The notes under the pieces are model-generated. The model worked only from the letters and a program-made list of their open reading frames with translations, was not told the origin of the DNA and did no database searches. This document shows, piece after piece, positions 43,226 to 51,306 of a stretch of DNA of 64,000 nt; the stretch's first letter is position 1; each line of letters starts with the position of its first letter. Location: NCBI GenBank assembly GCA_963755825.1, contig CAVWLA010000003.1, forward strand, positions 2,790,001 to 2,854,000, written 5' to 3'. The position numbers and the translations under genes were made by a program. This DNA is from DATBQN01 sp963755825 (lineage in GTDB: Bacteria > Acidobacteriota > Thermoanaerobaculia > Multivoradales > UBA5704).

Positions 43226-44170
43226 TTACTCCAGCCCGCCCTCCTCCCCGTCGATCGGCAGCCCGGCCGCGATCCAGGCGTCGAGGCCGCCGGCGAGGGG
43301 GCGGATGCGGGTGAAGCCGATCTGTCGGAGCTTGAAGGCCACACGGGCCGACGAGGCTTCGTTCGGTCACGTGCAGTAGAGGATGACGTCGCGGGCGCGC
43401 GGCAGCTCGGCGAGGCGCTCCTCGATCTCGTCGAAGGCCATGCGGACCGAGCCCGGGATGCGCCGGCCGTCGAGCCAGACGGCTCCCTTCGTGCGCACGT
43501 CGACGACCAGCGGCGGCTCGAGGCCGGCGAGCTGGGCGGTCAGGCCCTCGACGGAGATGCGGGCGACGCGGAGGTCGCGGAGGAAGCGGCGGCGCTCGGC
43601 GAAGCGCCAGGCGATGTAGGCGGCGAGGCCGCCGGCGATGGCGAGGAGGGCGAAGGAGCCCATGCGATCGAGCACCGAGAGGACTCGATCGATCGCCGAG
43701 TGGAAGAGCGCTCCGGCGCCGATGGCGGCCGCCGCCCACAGGCCGGCGCCGAGGGCATCGAAGAGTTGGAAGCGCCAGCGGTTCGCCCTGAGCGCTCCCG
43801 CGAGAGTCGGCGCCACGGTCGAGTAGCCGGGGACGAACTTGCAGAAGAGGAGCGAGCGGAGGCCGAAGCGCTCGTAGAGCCACTCCATGCGCCGCACGCA
43901 GGAGTCCGGCGAGACGGCGATCCGGCAGACCGTCTTCAGCACCCGCCGCCCCTGCCAGCGGCCGAGGCTGAACCAGAGCGAGTCGGCGACGGTGGCGGCG
44001 AGGATGGCGACGGCGAGGAGCGGCCAGGGCGACAGCCTGCCGTCGGCGGCGAGCGCGCCGGCGACGATGAGCGCCGGCACCGCCGGCACCGGCAGGCCGG
44101 CCTGCTCAACCAGCACGTTGCCGAAGACGAACCAGGCGCCGTAGCGCACGATCTCCGCTCCGAGGTCCAT
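43226..44170 (-). CDS. DedA-rhodanese fusion with in-frame TGA
   Basis: Residues 1-~200 are a DedA-family membrane protein (FGNVLVEQAGLPVPAVPALI, FCKFVPGYSTVAPTLAGALR). A rhodanese domain follows (PLVVDVRTKGAVWLDGRRIP, RARDVILYCT). At codon 268 there is TGA (43367-43369), then the frame continues without interruption for 46 codons with a normal rhodanese ending (PNEASSARVAFKLRQ, RIRPLAGGLDAWIAAGLPID) to TAA at 43226-43228. In DedA-rhodanese relatives as I recall them the motif is YC-x-CPNEAS, so TGA replaces the second Cys. The stop gives a 267-residue truncated protein; reading through gives 314 residues. Either selenocysteine or a recent TGC-to-TGA mutation. Confidence 0.8.
43334..43369 (-). 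promoter_or_regulatory. Possible bacterial SECIS-like hairpin after the TGA
   Basis: In the mRNA, 17 bases after UGA, GGCC (43349-43346) can pair with GGCC (43340-43337) around a CGUGU loop that contains GU, and GAA/UUC (43360-43358 with 43336-43334) can extend the stem across an internal loop. Position and GU loop are like E. coli fdhF, but the stem is short and such hairpins are common in GC-rich DNA. Confidence 0.3.
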
Positions 44171-44214
44171 GGTGCTCTCCTCTCTTCTCCGTGCCGCGCC
44201 TCAGCGCGGATGCC

Positions 44215-44622
44215 TCAACGCGGATGCCACAGCGCCCAGGCCCGCCAGGCCGCCGCCGCCAGGCCGAGCGCCGCGACGAGGGCGAGGTAGAGCATCACCA
44301 GCCGCACGTCGCGGAGGATGCAGTCGCTCTGCCGCAGGCCCCGGCGGTAGGCGCGGGCATAGGCGACGATGCCGGCGGCGGCGAAGAGGGCGGCGGCGAC
44401 CGGCGGCGAGAGGAGCCAGGCGAGGAGGGCGACCGTCGTCCAGACGCAGAAGCGGATGGGATCGGGGACGGCAGGCGGCAACGGCCGCGCCAGCGCGCCG
44501 CGCTCGGCCTCGACGGCGCCCGCGGCGAGCGACGCCTGAGCCGCCCGTGCGCGAGCCGCGGCCTCGCGGGCCGCCGATCCGGGCTCGCGCTCCATCTGCT
44601 CGGCCGTCGCGGGCTCGTCCAT
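44215..44622 (-). CDS. Small membrane protein
   Basis: 135 residues. An Ala/Glu/Arg-rich helical N-terminus (~45 residues) is followed by three hydrophobic segments (VWTTVALLAWLLSPPVAAAL, FAAAGIVAYARAY and LVMLYLALVAALGLAAAAW). No family recognised. GGGGGAG ribosome site upstream. It follows the radical SAM gene by 13 bases and is probably its operon partner. Confidence 0.7.
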   Translation of the reverse strand: MDEPATAEQMEREPGSAAREAAARARAAQASLAAGAVEAERGALARPLPPAVPDPIRFCVWTTVALLAWLLSPPVAAALFAAAGIVAYARAYRRGLRQSDCILRDVRLVMLYLALVAALGLAAAAWRAWALWHPR

Positions 44623-44635
44623 CGTCTCCCCCCTC

Positions 44636-46243
44636 TCACGACCCGGCGAGCAGTGCCGTGGCGAGCGGCGGCGCCTCCACGCGGCCGGCGCGCTCGGAGA
44701 GCTTCATGCGGCCGAGCGCCGGCCAGGCCTGGGCGGCGCAGAAGGGGACGCACTGATGGGCGGCGCCAGCCTCGGCGACCGCCGCGTCGCCGGCGCGCTC
44801 GCGGGCGGTGCCGACGTGGACGCAGCACTGGAGGAGCCGCTCCTCGAGCATGGTGTGGATGTCCATGAACGGCTTGACGGTGATCCGCTTGATGCGCGCC
44901 CCGAGGAGCTCGCGGAGGGCGTCCTGGAGGCCGAGGACGGCGCTGCCGGCGAGGCGGACGAGGTCCGAGAGGCCGAGGTCGCAGCTCCGGCAGACGGTCT
45001 GGAAGAGGTCGCCGATGGCGGGCTGGGCGAGCGAGCTCGACTCCGAGAAGAGGCCGAGGAGCGACGACTTGACCATGGCGCGGAGCTCGGCCGAGAGCTC
45101 CGGGTCGATGATGCGGTTGCTCACCAGGTCGAGGTGCGAGCGCAGCCGCTCGTGGCCGAGGATCGACGGCAGCGAGCGCCAGGCGCCGGCATCGGTCTTG
45201 AGGAGGTAGCCGATGCTGCAGCAGTGCGGGTGGCTGCAGGGGAGCGCCGTCAGATCGCGCCAGGTGACGAGGCCGTCGGTCTGCGGGCCGAGCCGCGCCA
45301 GCACACCGGTGTGGGTGAGGCGCGCGTCGGGATCGATCGGCGTCGAGCGGCCGCTGCCGAACTGCGGCTGGTAGGAGACGCCGCCGACGAACGGCGTCGC
45401 CAGCGCGTAGAGGAGCACGTCGCCGATCTCGTCGTCGTTGACGCCGAGCGTCGCGGTCATCGTGAGGGTGGTGAAGACGCCGGCCGCGGAGAGCCGCTCG
45501 ACCGCCTCCTGCTTGACCCGCCGCAGGTCGGCGCCGCGGTGGTAGCGGTGGGTCTCGAGGCGGAAGCCGTCGAACTGCAGGTAGACCTCGATCCGCTTGC
45601 GATGGCGCTCGAGGTAGGCCAGCAGGCGGTCGTTCTGTGCGATCTCGATGCCGTTGGTGTTGAGGAGGATGCGGCCGATCGGCCGCTCCAGCGCGGCGTC
45701 GAGGAGGTCGAGCAGGCGCGGGTGGATGGTCGGCTCGCCGCCGGAGAGCATCAGCACGTCGAGCCGCCCCTCCTCGCGCGACAGGCGGGTGTCGATGCTC
45801 GCCAGGATCTCGGCGACGGGGACGGCGCCCTTCCCCGCCGGCGAGCTCGCCGCGAAGCAGTTCGGACAGCAGAGATTGCAGGAGAGGTCGATGTCCTCGA
45901 GCAGGATGCAGGTGTGCTGGGTCTGCATCTCGCCGAGGCCGCGCAGATAGCTCGCCGGCACCGCATCGAAGTTGCCGGCGGCGTCCGGGACATGCCGCTT
46001 GGTGGGCGCCGTCCACTCCTCGAGGTAGGCGAGGATCGCGGCCGACTCGTCGTAGAGCGTGCGGACCCTGCCGTGCTCCGGGCAGCCGCGGACCAGCCAG
46101 ACGCGACCGTCCTCCTCGGCGAGATAGCCGGCGAGCCGGCGCACCTCGGCGAGCGGCCGCTCGGGGTCCTCGACGTGGCAGTGCGGGCAGAAGGCCGAGA
46201 CGTAGCGCAGCAGGCGGTCGCCGCGGAGGGGCATTCCTGGCAT
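44636..46243 (-). CDS. Radical SAM protein, MJ0619/Tes-like
   Basis: 535 residues. An N-terminal zinc-ribbon-like part has CPHC at 19-22 and CPEHG at 54, followed by a linker and the radical SAM core with Cys122-x3-Cys126-x2-Cys129 (CNLCCPNC), LMLSGGEPTIHP and ILLNTNGIEIAQ. Further Cys groups follow (LPCSHPHCCS, VCRSCDLG, LLQCCVH). This domain order and length match the MJ0619 family, which includes archaeal tetraether synthase (Tes) and bacterial relatives tied to membrane-spanning lipids. The Lgt-fold neighbour fits lipid chemistry, but the substrate is inferred. AAGGAG precedes ATG 46243; an internal ATG is codon 4. Confidence 0.82.
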   Translation of the reverse strand: MPGMPLRGDRLLRYVSAFCPHCHVEDPERPLAEVRRLAGYLAEEDGRVWLVRGCPEHGRVRTLYDESAAILAYLEEWTAPTKRHVPDAAGNFDAVPASYLRGLGEMQTQHTCILLEDIDLSCNLCCPNCFAASSPAGKGAVPVAEILASIDTRLSREEGRLDVLMLSGGEPTIHPRLLDLLDAALERPIGRILLNTNGIEIAQNDRLLAYLERHRKRIEVYLQFDGFRLETHRYHRGADLRRVKQEAVERLSAAGVFTTLTMTATLGVNDDEIGDVLLYALATPFVGGVSYQPQFGSGRSTPIDPDARLTHTGVLARLGPQTDGLVTWRDLTALPCSHPHCCSIGYLLKTDAGAWRSLPSILGHERLRSHLDLVSNRIIDPELSAELRAMVKSSLLGLFSESSSLAQPAIGDLFQTVCRSCDLGLSDLVRLAGSAVLGLQDALRELLGARIKRITVKPFMDIHTMLEERLLQCCVHVGTARERAGDAAVAEAGAAHQCVPFCAAQAWPALGRMKLSERAGRVEAPPLATALLAGS

Positions 46244-46252
46244 CGGCTCTCC

Positions 46253-46879
46253 TTACCGCGCGTCCGGCGGCGGCGGGTCGGGAGGTGGTTCGAGCGGAGC
46301 TGGGACCGCAGCGGGTGGGCGGGGAAGGGTGGAGAGCGGTGCCGTGTTGGCGGCATCCGGCGGGCTCGGGAAGGTGTGCCGCACCGCCCAGCGGGCGAGC
46401 GCCGCGAGGCCGCCGACGAGCAGGAAGAGCCCGAGGAGCCCGAGGAGGATCAGCGGCTTCTGGTTGGCTTCCGCCGCGCTCATCCCCAGCCCGCCCAGGC
46501 AGCTGCCAAAGATGAGCAGCCCGACCGCGGCGTAGACGAGGGCGCCGAAGAGGAGCGCCGCGCCCCAGATCGCCTGCTCGGAGTTCTGCCGCCGCCGGCC
46601 GGTCACCAGGTAGATGCCGACGAGGAGCTCGGCGATGCAGGCGATGGGGCCGATGACGATGAGGGTCGCCAGCAGGTTGCCGAGGGCGATCCACCAGCCG
46701 CGCCGAAAGGCTCGCTGCAGCGGCGACCGCGGCTCGGCCAGGTTCGCGGCCATCGCCAAGTCGATCGTCGCCGCGTCGTAGCCCTGGGCGAGGAGGCTCT
46801 CGCGGAGCGCCACGGACGAGAAGCGTTGGCCGTTCTGGCGCAGGAACTCGTGCAGCGCGGCGAGGTCGTCGGCGCTCAT
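46253..46879 (-). CDS. Multi-spanning membrane protein
   Basis: 208 residues. The first 50 form a small helical domain (DDLAALHEFLRQNGQRFSSV, ALRESLLAQGYDAATIDLAM) resembling a UBA-like three-helix fold. Four hydrophobic segments follow (WWIALGNLLATLIVIGPIAC, AIWGAALLFGALVYAAVGLL, LILLGLLGLFLLVGGLAAL). The tail is Pro-rich. It overlaps the Lgt-like gene by 4 bases and precedes the radical SAM gene by 9, so all three are likely one operon. Confidence 0.72.
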   Translation of the reverse strand: MSADDLAALHEFLRQNGQRFSSVALRESLLAQGYDAATIDLAMAANLAEPRSPLQRAFRRGWWIALGNLLATLIVIGPIACIAELLVGIYLVTGRRRQNSEQAIWGAALLFGALVYAAVGLLIFGSCLGGLGMSAAEANQKPLILLGLLGLFLLVGGLAALARWAVRHTFPSPPDAANTAPLSTLPRPPAAVPAPLEPPPDPPPPDAR

Positions 46880-47706
46880 GCGCTCTCCTCGAGGGGGCGC
46901 GGCGCGATGCGGGCCGCGGCGACGGTGGACGCGGGATGCCGGCGCAGGACGGCGGCGGCGAGGAGCGGCATGGACGGGATGAGGAAGAGCTGCGACCGCG
47001 TGAGGCCGTGCCAGACGACCGGGTTGCCGCGCACGAATTCGAGCAGGAAGCGCACCGGCGCGTACGCGAGCAGGTAGAGCTTGAAGAGATCGTCGCGCAG
47101 CACGCCGCGGGCACGCAGGTGGAGGAAGACGCCCGCCATCGCGAGGTGGAAGGGGATCTCGTAGGCGAACGACGGGTGGAGCGGCACGCCGATCCAGCGC
47201 GCCGGGAAGTCGGGGATGCGCGCCGCCCGCGCCGCGTCGACCACCGTCCCCCAGCGCCCGCCGGTGGGAGTGCCCGGTGTCTCGGTGAGCAGGCAGCCGA
47301 AGCGGCCAATGCCGATGCCGAGCGCCGCGGCGGGCGCGAAGAGGTCGCCGGTGCCCCGGCGGTAGCCGATCAGCCTTTTGGTCGCCACGGCGCCGAGATA
47401 GGCGCCGCTCAGGCCGCCGAGCACGCTCTGCCCGCCGCGGAGGAGCAGCCCGAGGAGCGAAGGCGCGGTGGTCGAATCGACATAGCGCCAGGCCACCGCC
47501 AGCTTTGCCCCCAGCGCGCCGCCGACGAGCGCGCCCAAGAGGACGACGAGGAGCGCGTCGGAAATCGTGCCCGCTCGTTCGTCGCCCTGCCGCCGCGCGC
47601 CGTGCAGGAACACCGCGACGGCGGCCGCCGTCCCGAGGACGACGAAGAGGGCGTGGAGCGGCGCGCCGAGGGGATCGAGCGACAACACGGAGGCGATCGC
47701 GGCCAT
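46876..47706 (-). CDS. Lgt-fold (prolipoprotein diacylglyceryl transferase-like) protein
   Basis: 276 residues, about seven TM helices. Lgt-like features: GGQSVLGGLSGAYLGAV (the HGGL-like region, but without His), GIGIGRFGCLLTETPGTPTG (cf. GRxGNF..E in Lgt), HPSFAYEIPFHLAMAGVFLH (cf. HPTQLYE) and VRFLLEFVRG. The conserved Arg of GRFGC and the HPS-YE motif are kept, several others differ, so it is probably not the housekeeping Lgt. Adjacent to a Tes-like radical SAM gene, it may transfer a glycerol-bound lipid group. Start ATG at 47706. Confidence 0.75.
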   Translation of the reverse strand: MAAIASVLSLDPLGAPLHALFVVLGTAAAVAVFLHGARRQGDERAGTISDALLVVLLGALVGGALGAKLAVAWRYVDSTTAPSLLGLLLRGGQSVLGGLSGAYLGAVATKRLIGYRRGTGDLFAPAAALGIGIGRFGCLLTETPGTPTGGRWGTVVDAARAARIPDFPARWIGVPLHPSFAYEIPFHLAMAGVFLHLRARGVLRDDLFKLYLLAYAPVRFLLEFVRGNPVVWHGLTRSQLFLIPSMPLLAAAVLRRHPASTVAAARIAPRPLEESA

Positions 47707-47741
47707 GGGGATCGCCTCATCTTAAAGGAACAGGCGGAGGA

Positions 47742-48821
47742 TCAGGCGAGCGGGCGCGGCGTCTCCGGCCGCGGCAGAGGACGGCAGACCGCCCGCACGA
47801 TCCTCTCCACCACATCCTTCGCCGTCAGCCCGGCCTTCTCCGAAGCGGCGAGGAAGCCGGCGTCGGCGGCGAGGCAGGGGTTGGCGTTGACCTCGAGGAT
47901 CCGCGGCTCGCCGGCCTCGTCGAGGCGGAGGTCGACTCGGGCGTAGCCGGCGAGGCCACAAACCTTCCAGGCGGCAAGGGAGATCTCGCGGGCTCGCGCG
48001 AGAAGGGCCGCCTCGGCGGCGTCGCCGTCTCTGTCGGGGAAGCGGCGGGGGGTGTGTGCATAGGCGAAGGAGCCCGGCTGCCACTTCGCCTCGTAGCCGA
48101 CGATCGGCGGCAGATCGACGGGGAAGTCGACGAAGGCGATCTCGGCGACGGGGAGGGCGGTGACGCCGCCGGCCGTCGTCGAGCTGCCCTCGGCGAGGAG
48201 CGCGACGTTGAGCTCGCGGCCGGGGAGGAAGTGCTCGACGAGGATCGGCTGGCCGGGGAAGCGCTCGGCCAGCAGCGAGGCGCGGGCGAGGACGGCGTCC
48301 GCGGTCGCGCAGACCGGATTGCCTTCGAGGCCGAGCGAGCCATCCTCCCAGGCCGGCTTGACGATCCATGGCGGCGGCACGCGGTCGAGCGCGGCGGGGT
48401 CGGCCGCATCGAGCCGGCAGCCGGCGGCGACCGGCAGGCCGGCGGCGGCGAGGACGGCGCGGGTGACGAGCTTGTCGGTGGTGAGGCAGAGGACCGGCGC
48501 CGGTGAGCCGGTGAAGGAGAGGCCCATCAGCTCGAGCGCCGCGGCGTTCCCGGTGTGGAAATACGGCGCTCCGGCCGGCGCCTCGACGAGGTTGAAGACG
48601 ACAGAGCGGGCGCGCTGGCCCTCGTCCGCGGCGCTCGCCGCCGCCAGCAGCGGCGACTCCCAGGCTCGGCCGTGGGAGACCTCGGCGCGCACGGCCGGGA
48701 TCCTCAGCAGGGCGAGGGCGTCCTCGACGACGGCGACCTGGTCGAGCACGTCGGCGGTCGAGGCGTCGTCGCCGGGTGCGACGGCGTTGTGGGCGATGAG
48801 GACGCGGTCGAGGGGGAGCAT
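47742..48821 (-). CDS. ATP-grasp ligase (D-Ala-D-Ala ligase-like) 1
   Basis: 359 residues. ATP-grasp fold: ELMGLSFTGSPAPVLCLTTD KL region (substrate/first helix), PPPWIVKPAWEDGSLG for the ATP-binding Lys, ILVEHFLPGRELNVALLAEG, and the metal-binding end ARVDLRLDEAGEPRILEVNA followed by NPCLA. Homologous to the second ligase gene (49119-50111). D-Ala-D-Ala ligases are usually ~310-360 residues, but cell-wall context is absent here. With a lysine aminomutase nearby, the acceptor may be a beta-amino acid; this is inferred. Confidence 0.85.
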   Translation of the reverse strand: MLPLDRVLIAHNAVAPGDDASTADVLDQVAVVEDALALLRIPAVRAEVSHGRAWESPLLAAASAADEGQRARSVVFNLVEAPAGAPYFHTGNAAALELMGLSFTGSPAPVLCLTTDKLVTRAVLAAAGLPVAAGCRLDAADPAALDRVPPPWIVKPAWEDGSLGLEGNPVCATADAVLARASLLAERFPGQPILVEHFLPGRELNVALLAEGSSTTAGGVTALPVAEIAFVDFPVDLPPIVGYEAKWQPGSFAYAHTPRRFPDRDGDAAEAALLARAREISLAAWKVCGLAGYARVDLRLDEAGEPRILEVNANPCLAADAGFLAASEKAGLTAKDVVERIVRAVCRPLPRPETPRPLA

Positions 48822-48858
48822 GGCCTATCGACCGGCCGATGCGTGAGTCGAGCTCGTC

Positions 48859-48929
48859 GTAGGGGCGGAGCTTGCCTCCGCCCGCCGGCTCGGCATGCGA
48901 CGAGGGCGGACACGGGGGTCCGCCCCTAC
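48859..48929. repeat. GTAGGGGCGG-type inverted-repeat element
   Basis: Perfect 11-bp terminal inverted repeats GTAGGGGCGGA (48859-48869) and TCCGCCCCTAC (48919-48929) flank a GC-rich centre. This matches the widespread GTAGGGGCG...CGCCCCTAC class of intergenic repeats seen in many phyla. It lies between the two ATP-grasp genes. Confidence 0.75.
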
Positions 48930-49028
48930 CTCGGTTCGTAGCCTGCGGCGCTCGCGGCCGAGCCGCCGATCCCGCAGCCTTTGATTCGAGGTGCCGGTGC
49001 ATTCAACACCGAATCGCGAGAGCCCCCG

Positions 49029-49062
49029 GTAGGGGCGGGCCCCCGTGCCCGCCCGGAGGCGG
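49029..49062. repeat. Partial GTAGGGGCGGGCCCCCGTGC repeat
   Basis: A second, truncated copy of the same repeat class, 100 bp further on: GTAGGGGCGGGCCCCCGTGC followed by CCGCCCGGAGGCGGC. The right-hand CGCCCCTAC arm is missing. No gene is present in 48822-49118. Confidence 0.65.
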
Positions 49063-49118
49063 CAGAACCGGGCCGCGCGGCCTCGCTGTACCGCGGGCGT
49101 TCTCTTCCTGTGCAGCAT

Positions 49119-50111
49119 TCAGATCCCGTACCGCTCGCTCGCCGCCTCGACGATCCAGCCGAGCAGCTCCGGGTGGGAGACGCCGGCGAGGCGCGCCATG
49201 ATCGGAAGGTCGCCGCTCTCGGGGTTGAGGCCGGGGAGGGGGTTGGCCTCGAGGAACTGCGGCTCGCCGCCGGCGTCGCAGCGGAGGTCGATGCGGGCGG
49301 CGTCGCGGCAGCCGAGGGCGCGATAGGCGCCGAACGCGATCTCTCGTGCCCGCTTGCCGAGCGGCTCGCCGTCGAGCAGGCGGTAGGAGACCCGCGCCGC
49401 GAAGTCGGCTCCCTTGTTGAGCGCGGTGTAGGCGTCGCGGTCCTCGCCGGCGACGAAGACGACCTCCATGATGCCGACCGTCCGCGTCGCGGCGCCGTTG
49501 CCGATCACCCCGACGGTCAGCTCGCGGCCGGGGAGGAAGGGCTCGACGAGGAGTGGCTGGCGATAGGCGGCGAGGAGCTCCGCGGCGGTCGCCGCCAGCT
49601 CCTCGCGGCTCCCGACCTTGGAGCGCGCGCTGATCCCCTTCGAGCTCCCCTCCGCCGCCGGCTTGACGAAGAGCGGCAGCGGCAGCTCGACCGCGGCGAT
49701 CTGCGTCTCGTCCTCGATCACCGCGAAGGGCGCGGTGGGGAGGCCGCAATCGCGCACAACTCTCTTCGCCAGCGGCTTGTCGAGGGTGATGGCGCAGGTG
49801 AGCGGATCGGAGAAGGTGTAGGGCTGGGCGAAGAGCTCGCAGAGGGCGGGGACCTGCGCCTCGCGCGAGCGGCCGCTCGCGCCCTCGGCGATGTTGAAGA
49901 CGAGATCCCAGCGCTCGCCGGCGGCGAGCCGGCCAGCGAGCTCGGTCCCGCGGCCGAGGCGCTCGACGCGGTGGCCGAGAGCGGCGAGCGAGGCGGCGAG
50001 CGCGGCGACCGTCTCGCGGCTGTCGAACTCCATCACCTCGCCGGGCGCCGCGCCGGCGGCGAGGTAGTCCTCCTTGCAGTCGTAGACGAAGCCGAGGCGG
50101 AGCGGCCTCAT
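49119..50111 (-). CDS. ATP-grasp ligase (D-Ala-D-Ala ligase-like) 2
   Basis: 330 residues. N-terminal domain RLGFVYDCKEDYLAAGAAPG and DLVFNIAEGASGRSREAQVP, then AITLDKPLAKRVVRDCGLPT, LPLFVKPAAEGSSKGISARS (glycine-rich ATP loop), LLVEPFLPGRELTVGVIGNG, and ARIDLRCDAGGEPQFLEANP with the metal-binding Glu/Asn. The NIAEG..GR(S)REAQ signature is typical of Ddl-type ligases outside peptidoglycan operons. It starts 34 bases after the KamA stop and is probably cotranscribed with it. Confidence 0.86.
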   Translation of the reverse strand: MRPLRLGFVYDCKEDYLAAGAAPGEVMEFDSRETVAALAASLAALGHRVERLGRGTELAGRLAAGERWDLVFNIAEGASGRSREAQVPALCELFAQPYTFSDPLTCAITLDKPLAKRVVRDCGLPTAPFAVIEDETQIAAVELPLPLFVKPAAEGSSKGISARSKVGSREELAATAAELLAAYRQPLLVEPFLPGRELTVGVIGNGAATRTVGIMEVVFVAGEDRDAYTALNKGADFAARVSYRLLDGEPLGKRAREIAFGAYRALGCRDAARIDLRCDAGGEPQFLEANPLPGLNPESGDLPIMARLAGVSHPELLGWIVEAASERYGI

Positions 50112-50145
50112 GATGCCGGCGACTGCCGGGCGGCGCCGCCGGCCA

Positions 50146-51306
50146 CTACCGCGCGTCCGGAGGGTCGACGTAGGTGAAGGTCTTCCCCTCCCAGTTGCGC
50201 AGCTGCCAGGCGCGGCCCTCGTGCTCGAGCACGGTCTCCGCCTGCACCGGGATCTTGCCGCCGCCGCCCGGCGCGTCGACGACGTAGGTCGGCACGGCGT
50301 AGCCGGTGGTGTGGCCGCGGAGCTCCGCCATCAGGCGCATGCCCTCGCCGACCGAGGTGCGCAGGTGCGCGGTGCCGACGACGGGGTCGCACTGGTAGAG
50401 GTAGTAGGGGCGGACGCGCAGCTTGAGCAGGCCGTGGAAGAGCTCGCGGAGGGTCTCCGCCGAGTCGTTGACGCCGCGCAGGAGCACCGTCTGGCAGCCG
50501 AGCGGGATGCCGCCGTCGGCGAGGAGATCGCAGGCCTCGGCGACCTCGGGGGTGAGCTCGCGGACGTGGCAGAAGTGGACCGAGAGCCAGACCCGGTGCT
50601 TGCGGAGGATCGCCACCAGCTCGGGCGTGATGCGCTGCGGCAGGAAGCCCGGGATGCGGGTGCCGATGCGCAGGAACTCGATGTGCGGGATGGCGCGCAG
50701 GCGGCCGAGGAGCTGGTCGAGGCTGGCGTCCGACATCAGCAGCGGATCGCCGCCGGAGAGCAGCACGTCGCGCACCTCGGTGTGGTCGCGGAGATAGGAG
50801 AGCGCCGCCTGCACGCGGTGGCCGAGCGGCTCGAGCTCGCCCTGTGAGACGAGGCGGCTGCGCGTGCAGTAGCGGCAGTAGGCGGCGCAGGTGTCGAGCG
50901 CCAGGAAGAGCACGCGGTCGGGGTAGCGGTGGACGAGCCCCTCGACGACGCTCGCATGGTCCTCGCCGCAGGGATCGGCCATGTCCTCCGCCGAGACCAC
51001 CAGCTCGTCCTCGACCGGCATCACCTGGCGGCGGATGGGGCAGCGCGGATCGCTCGGATCGATCAGGGTGGCGAACTGCGGCGTCACCGCGACGGAGAAC
51101 TTCTCGCTCGCGAGGATGAGGCCGCGGCGCTCGGACTCGGTGAGATGCACCAGCCGCTCGAACTGCGCGAGCTTGGTCAGCCGGTGGCGCATCTGCCAGC
51201 GCCAGTCCTTCCACTGTTCAGGATCGTAGTCGACGCCCAAGGCCTGACAGACCTCTTCGCGGCGGGCGGTGTCGGACAGCGCCGAGGCGAACGCCTCTTG
51301 GTTCAT
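50146..51306 (-). CDS. KamA-type lysine 2,3-aminomutase
   Basis: 386 residues. Radical SAM ligands Cys140-x3-Cys144-x2-Cys147 (CAAYCRYCTR), VLLSGGDPLLMSDASLDQLL, and the PLP-lysine motif VVDAPGGGGKIPV. The two Asp residues that bind the lysine alpha-amino group in the clostridial enzyme are both present (YQCDPVVGTAHLRT and the VVDAP Asp), favouring lysine over glutamate as substrate. It is about 30 residues shorter than clostridial LAM. EF-P-modifying EpmB is a relative, but no epmA or efp is near. ATG 51306 has AAGGAGGAG. First gene of a set with two ATP-grasp ligases. Confidence 0.88.
   Translation of the reverse strand: MNQEAFASALSDTARREEVCQALGVDYDPEQWKDWRWQMRHRLTKLAQFERLVHLTESERRGLILASEKFSVAVTPQFATLIDPSDPRCPIRRQVMPVEDELVVSAEDMADPCGEDHASVVEGLVHRYPDRVLFLALDTCAAYCRYCTRSRLVSQGELEPLGHRVQAALSYLRDHTEVRDVLLSGGDPLLMSDASLDQLLGRLRAIPHIEFLRIGTRIPGFLPQRITPELVAILRKHRVWLSVHFCHVRELTPEVAEACDLLADGGIPLGCQTVLLRGVNDSAETLRELFHGLLKLRVRPYYLYQCDPVVGTAHLRTSVGEGMRLMAELRGHTTGYAVPTYVVDAPGGGGKIPVQAETVLEHEGRAWQLRNWEGKTFTYVDPPDAR

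Noticed and set aside
46876..47706. Housekeeping lgt
   Set aside because: Several conserved Lgt positions differ (for example no His in the HGGL-like region) and the neighbours are not lgt-like; called Lgt-fold only.
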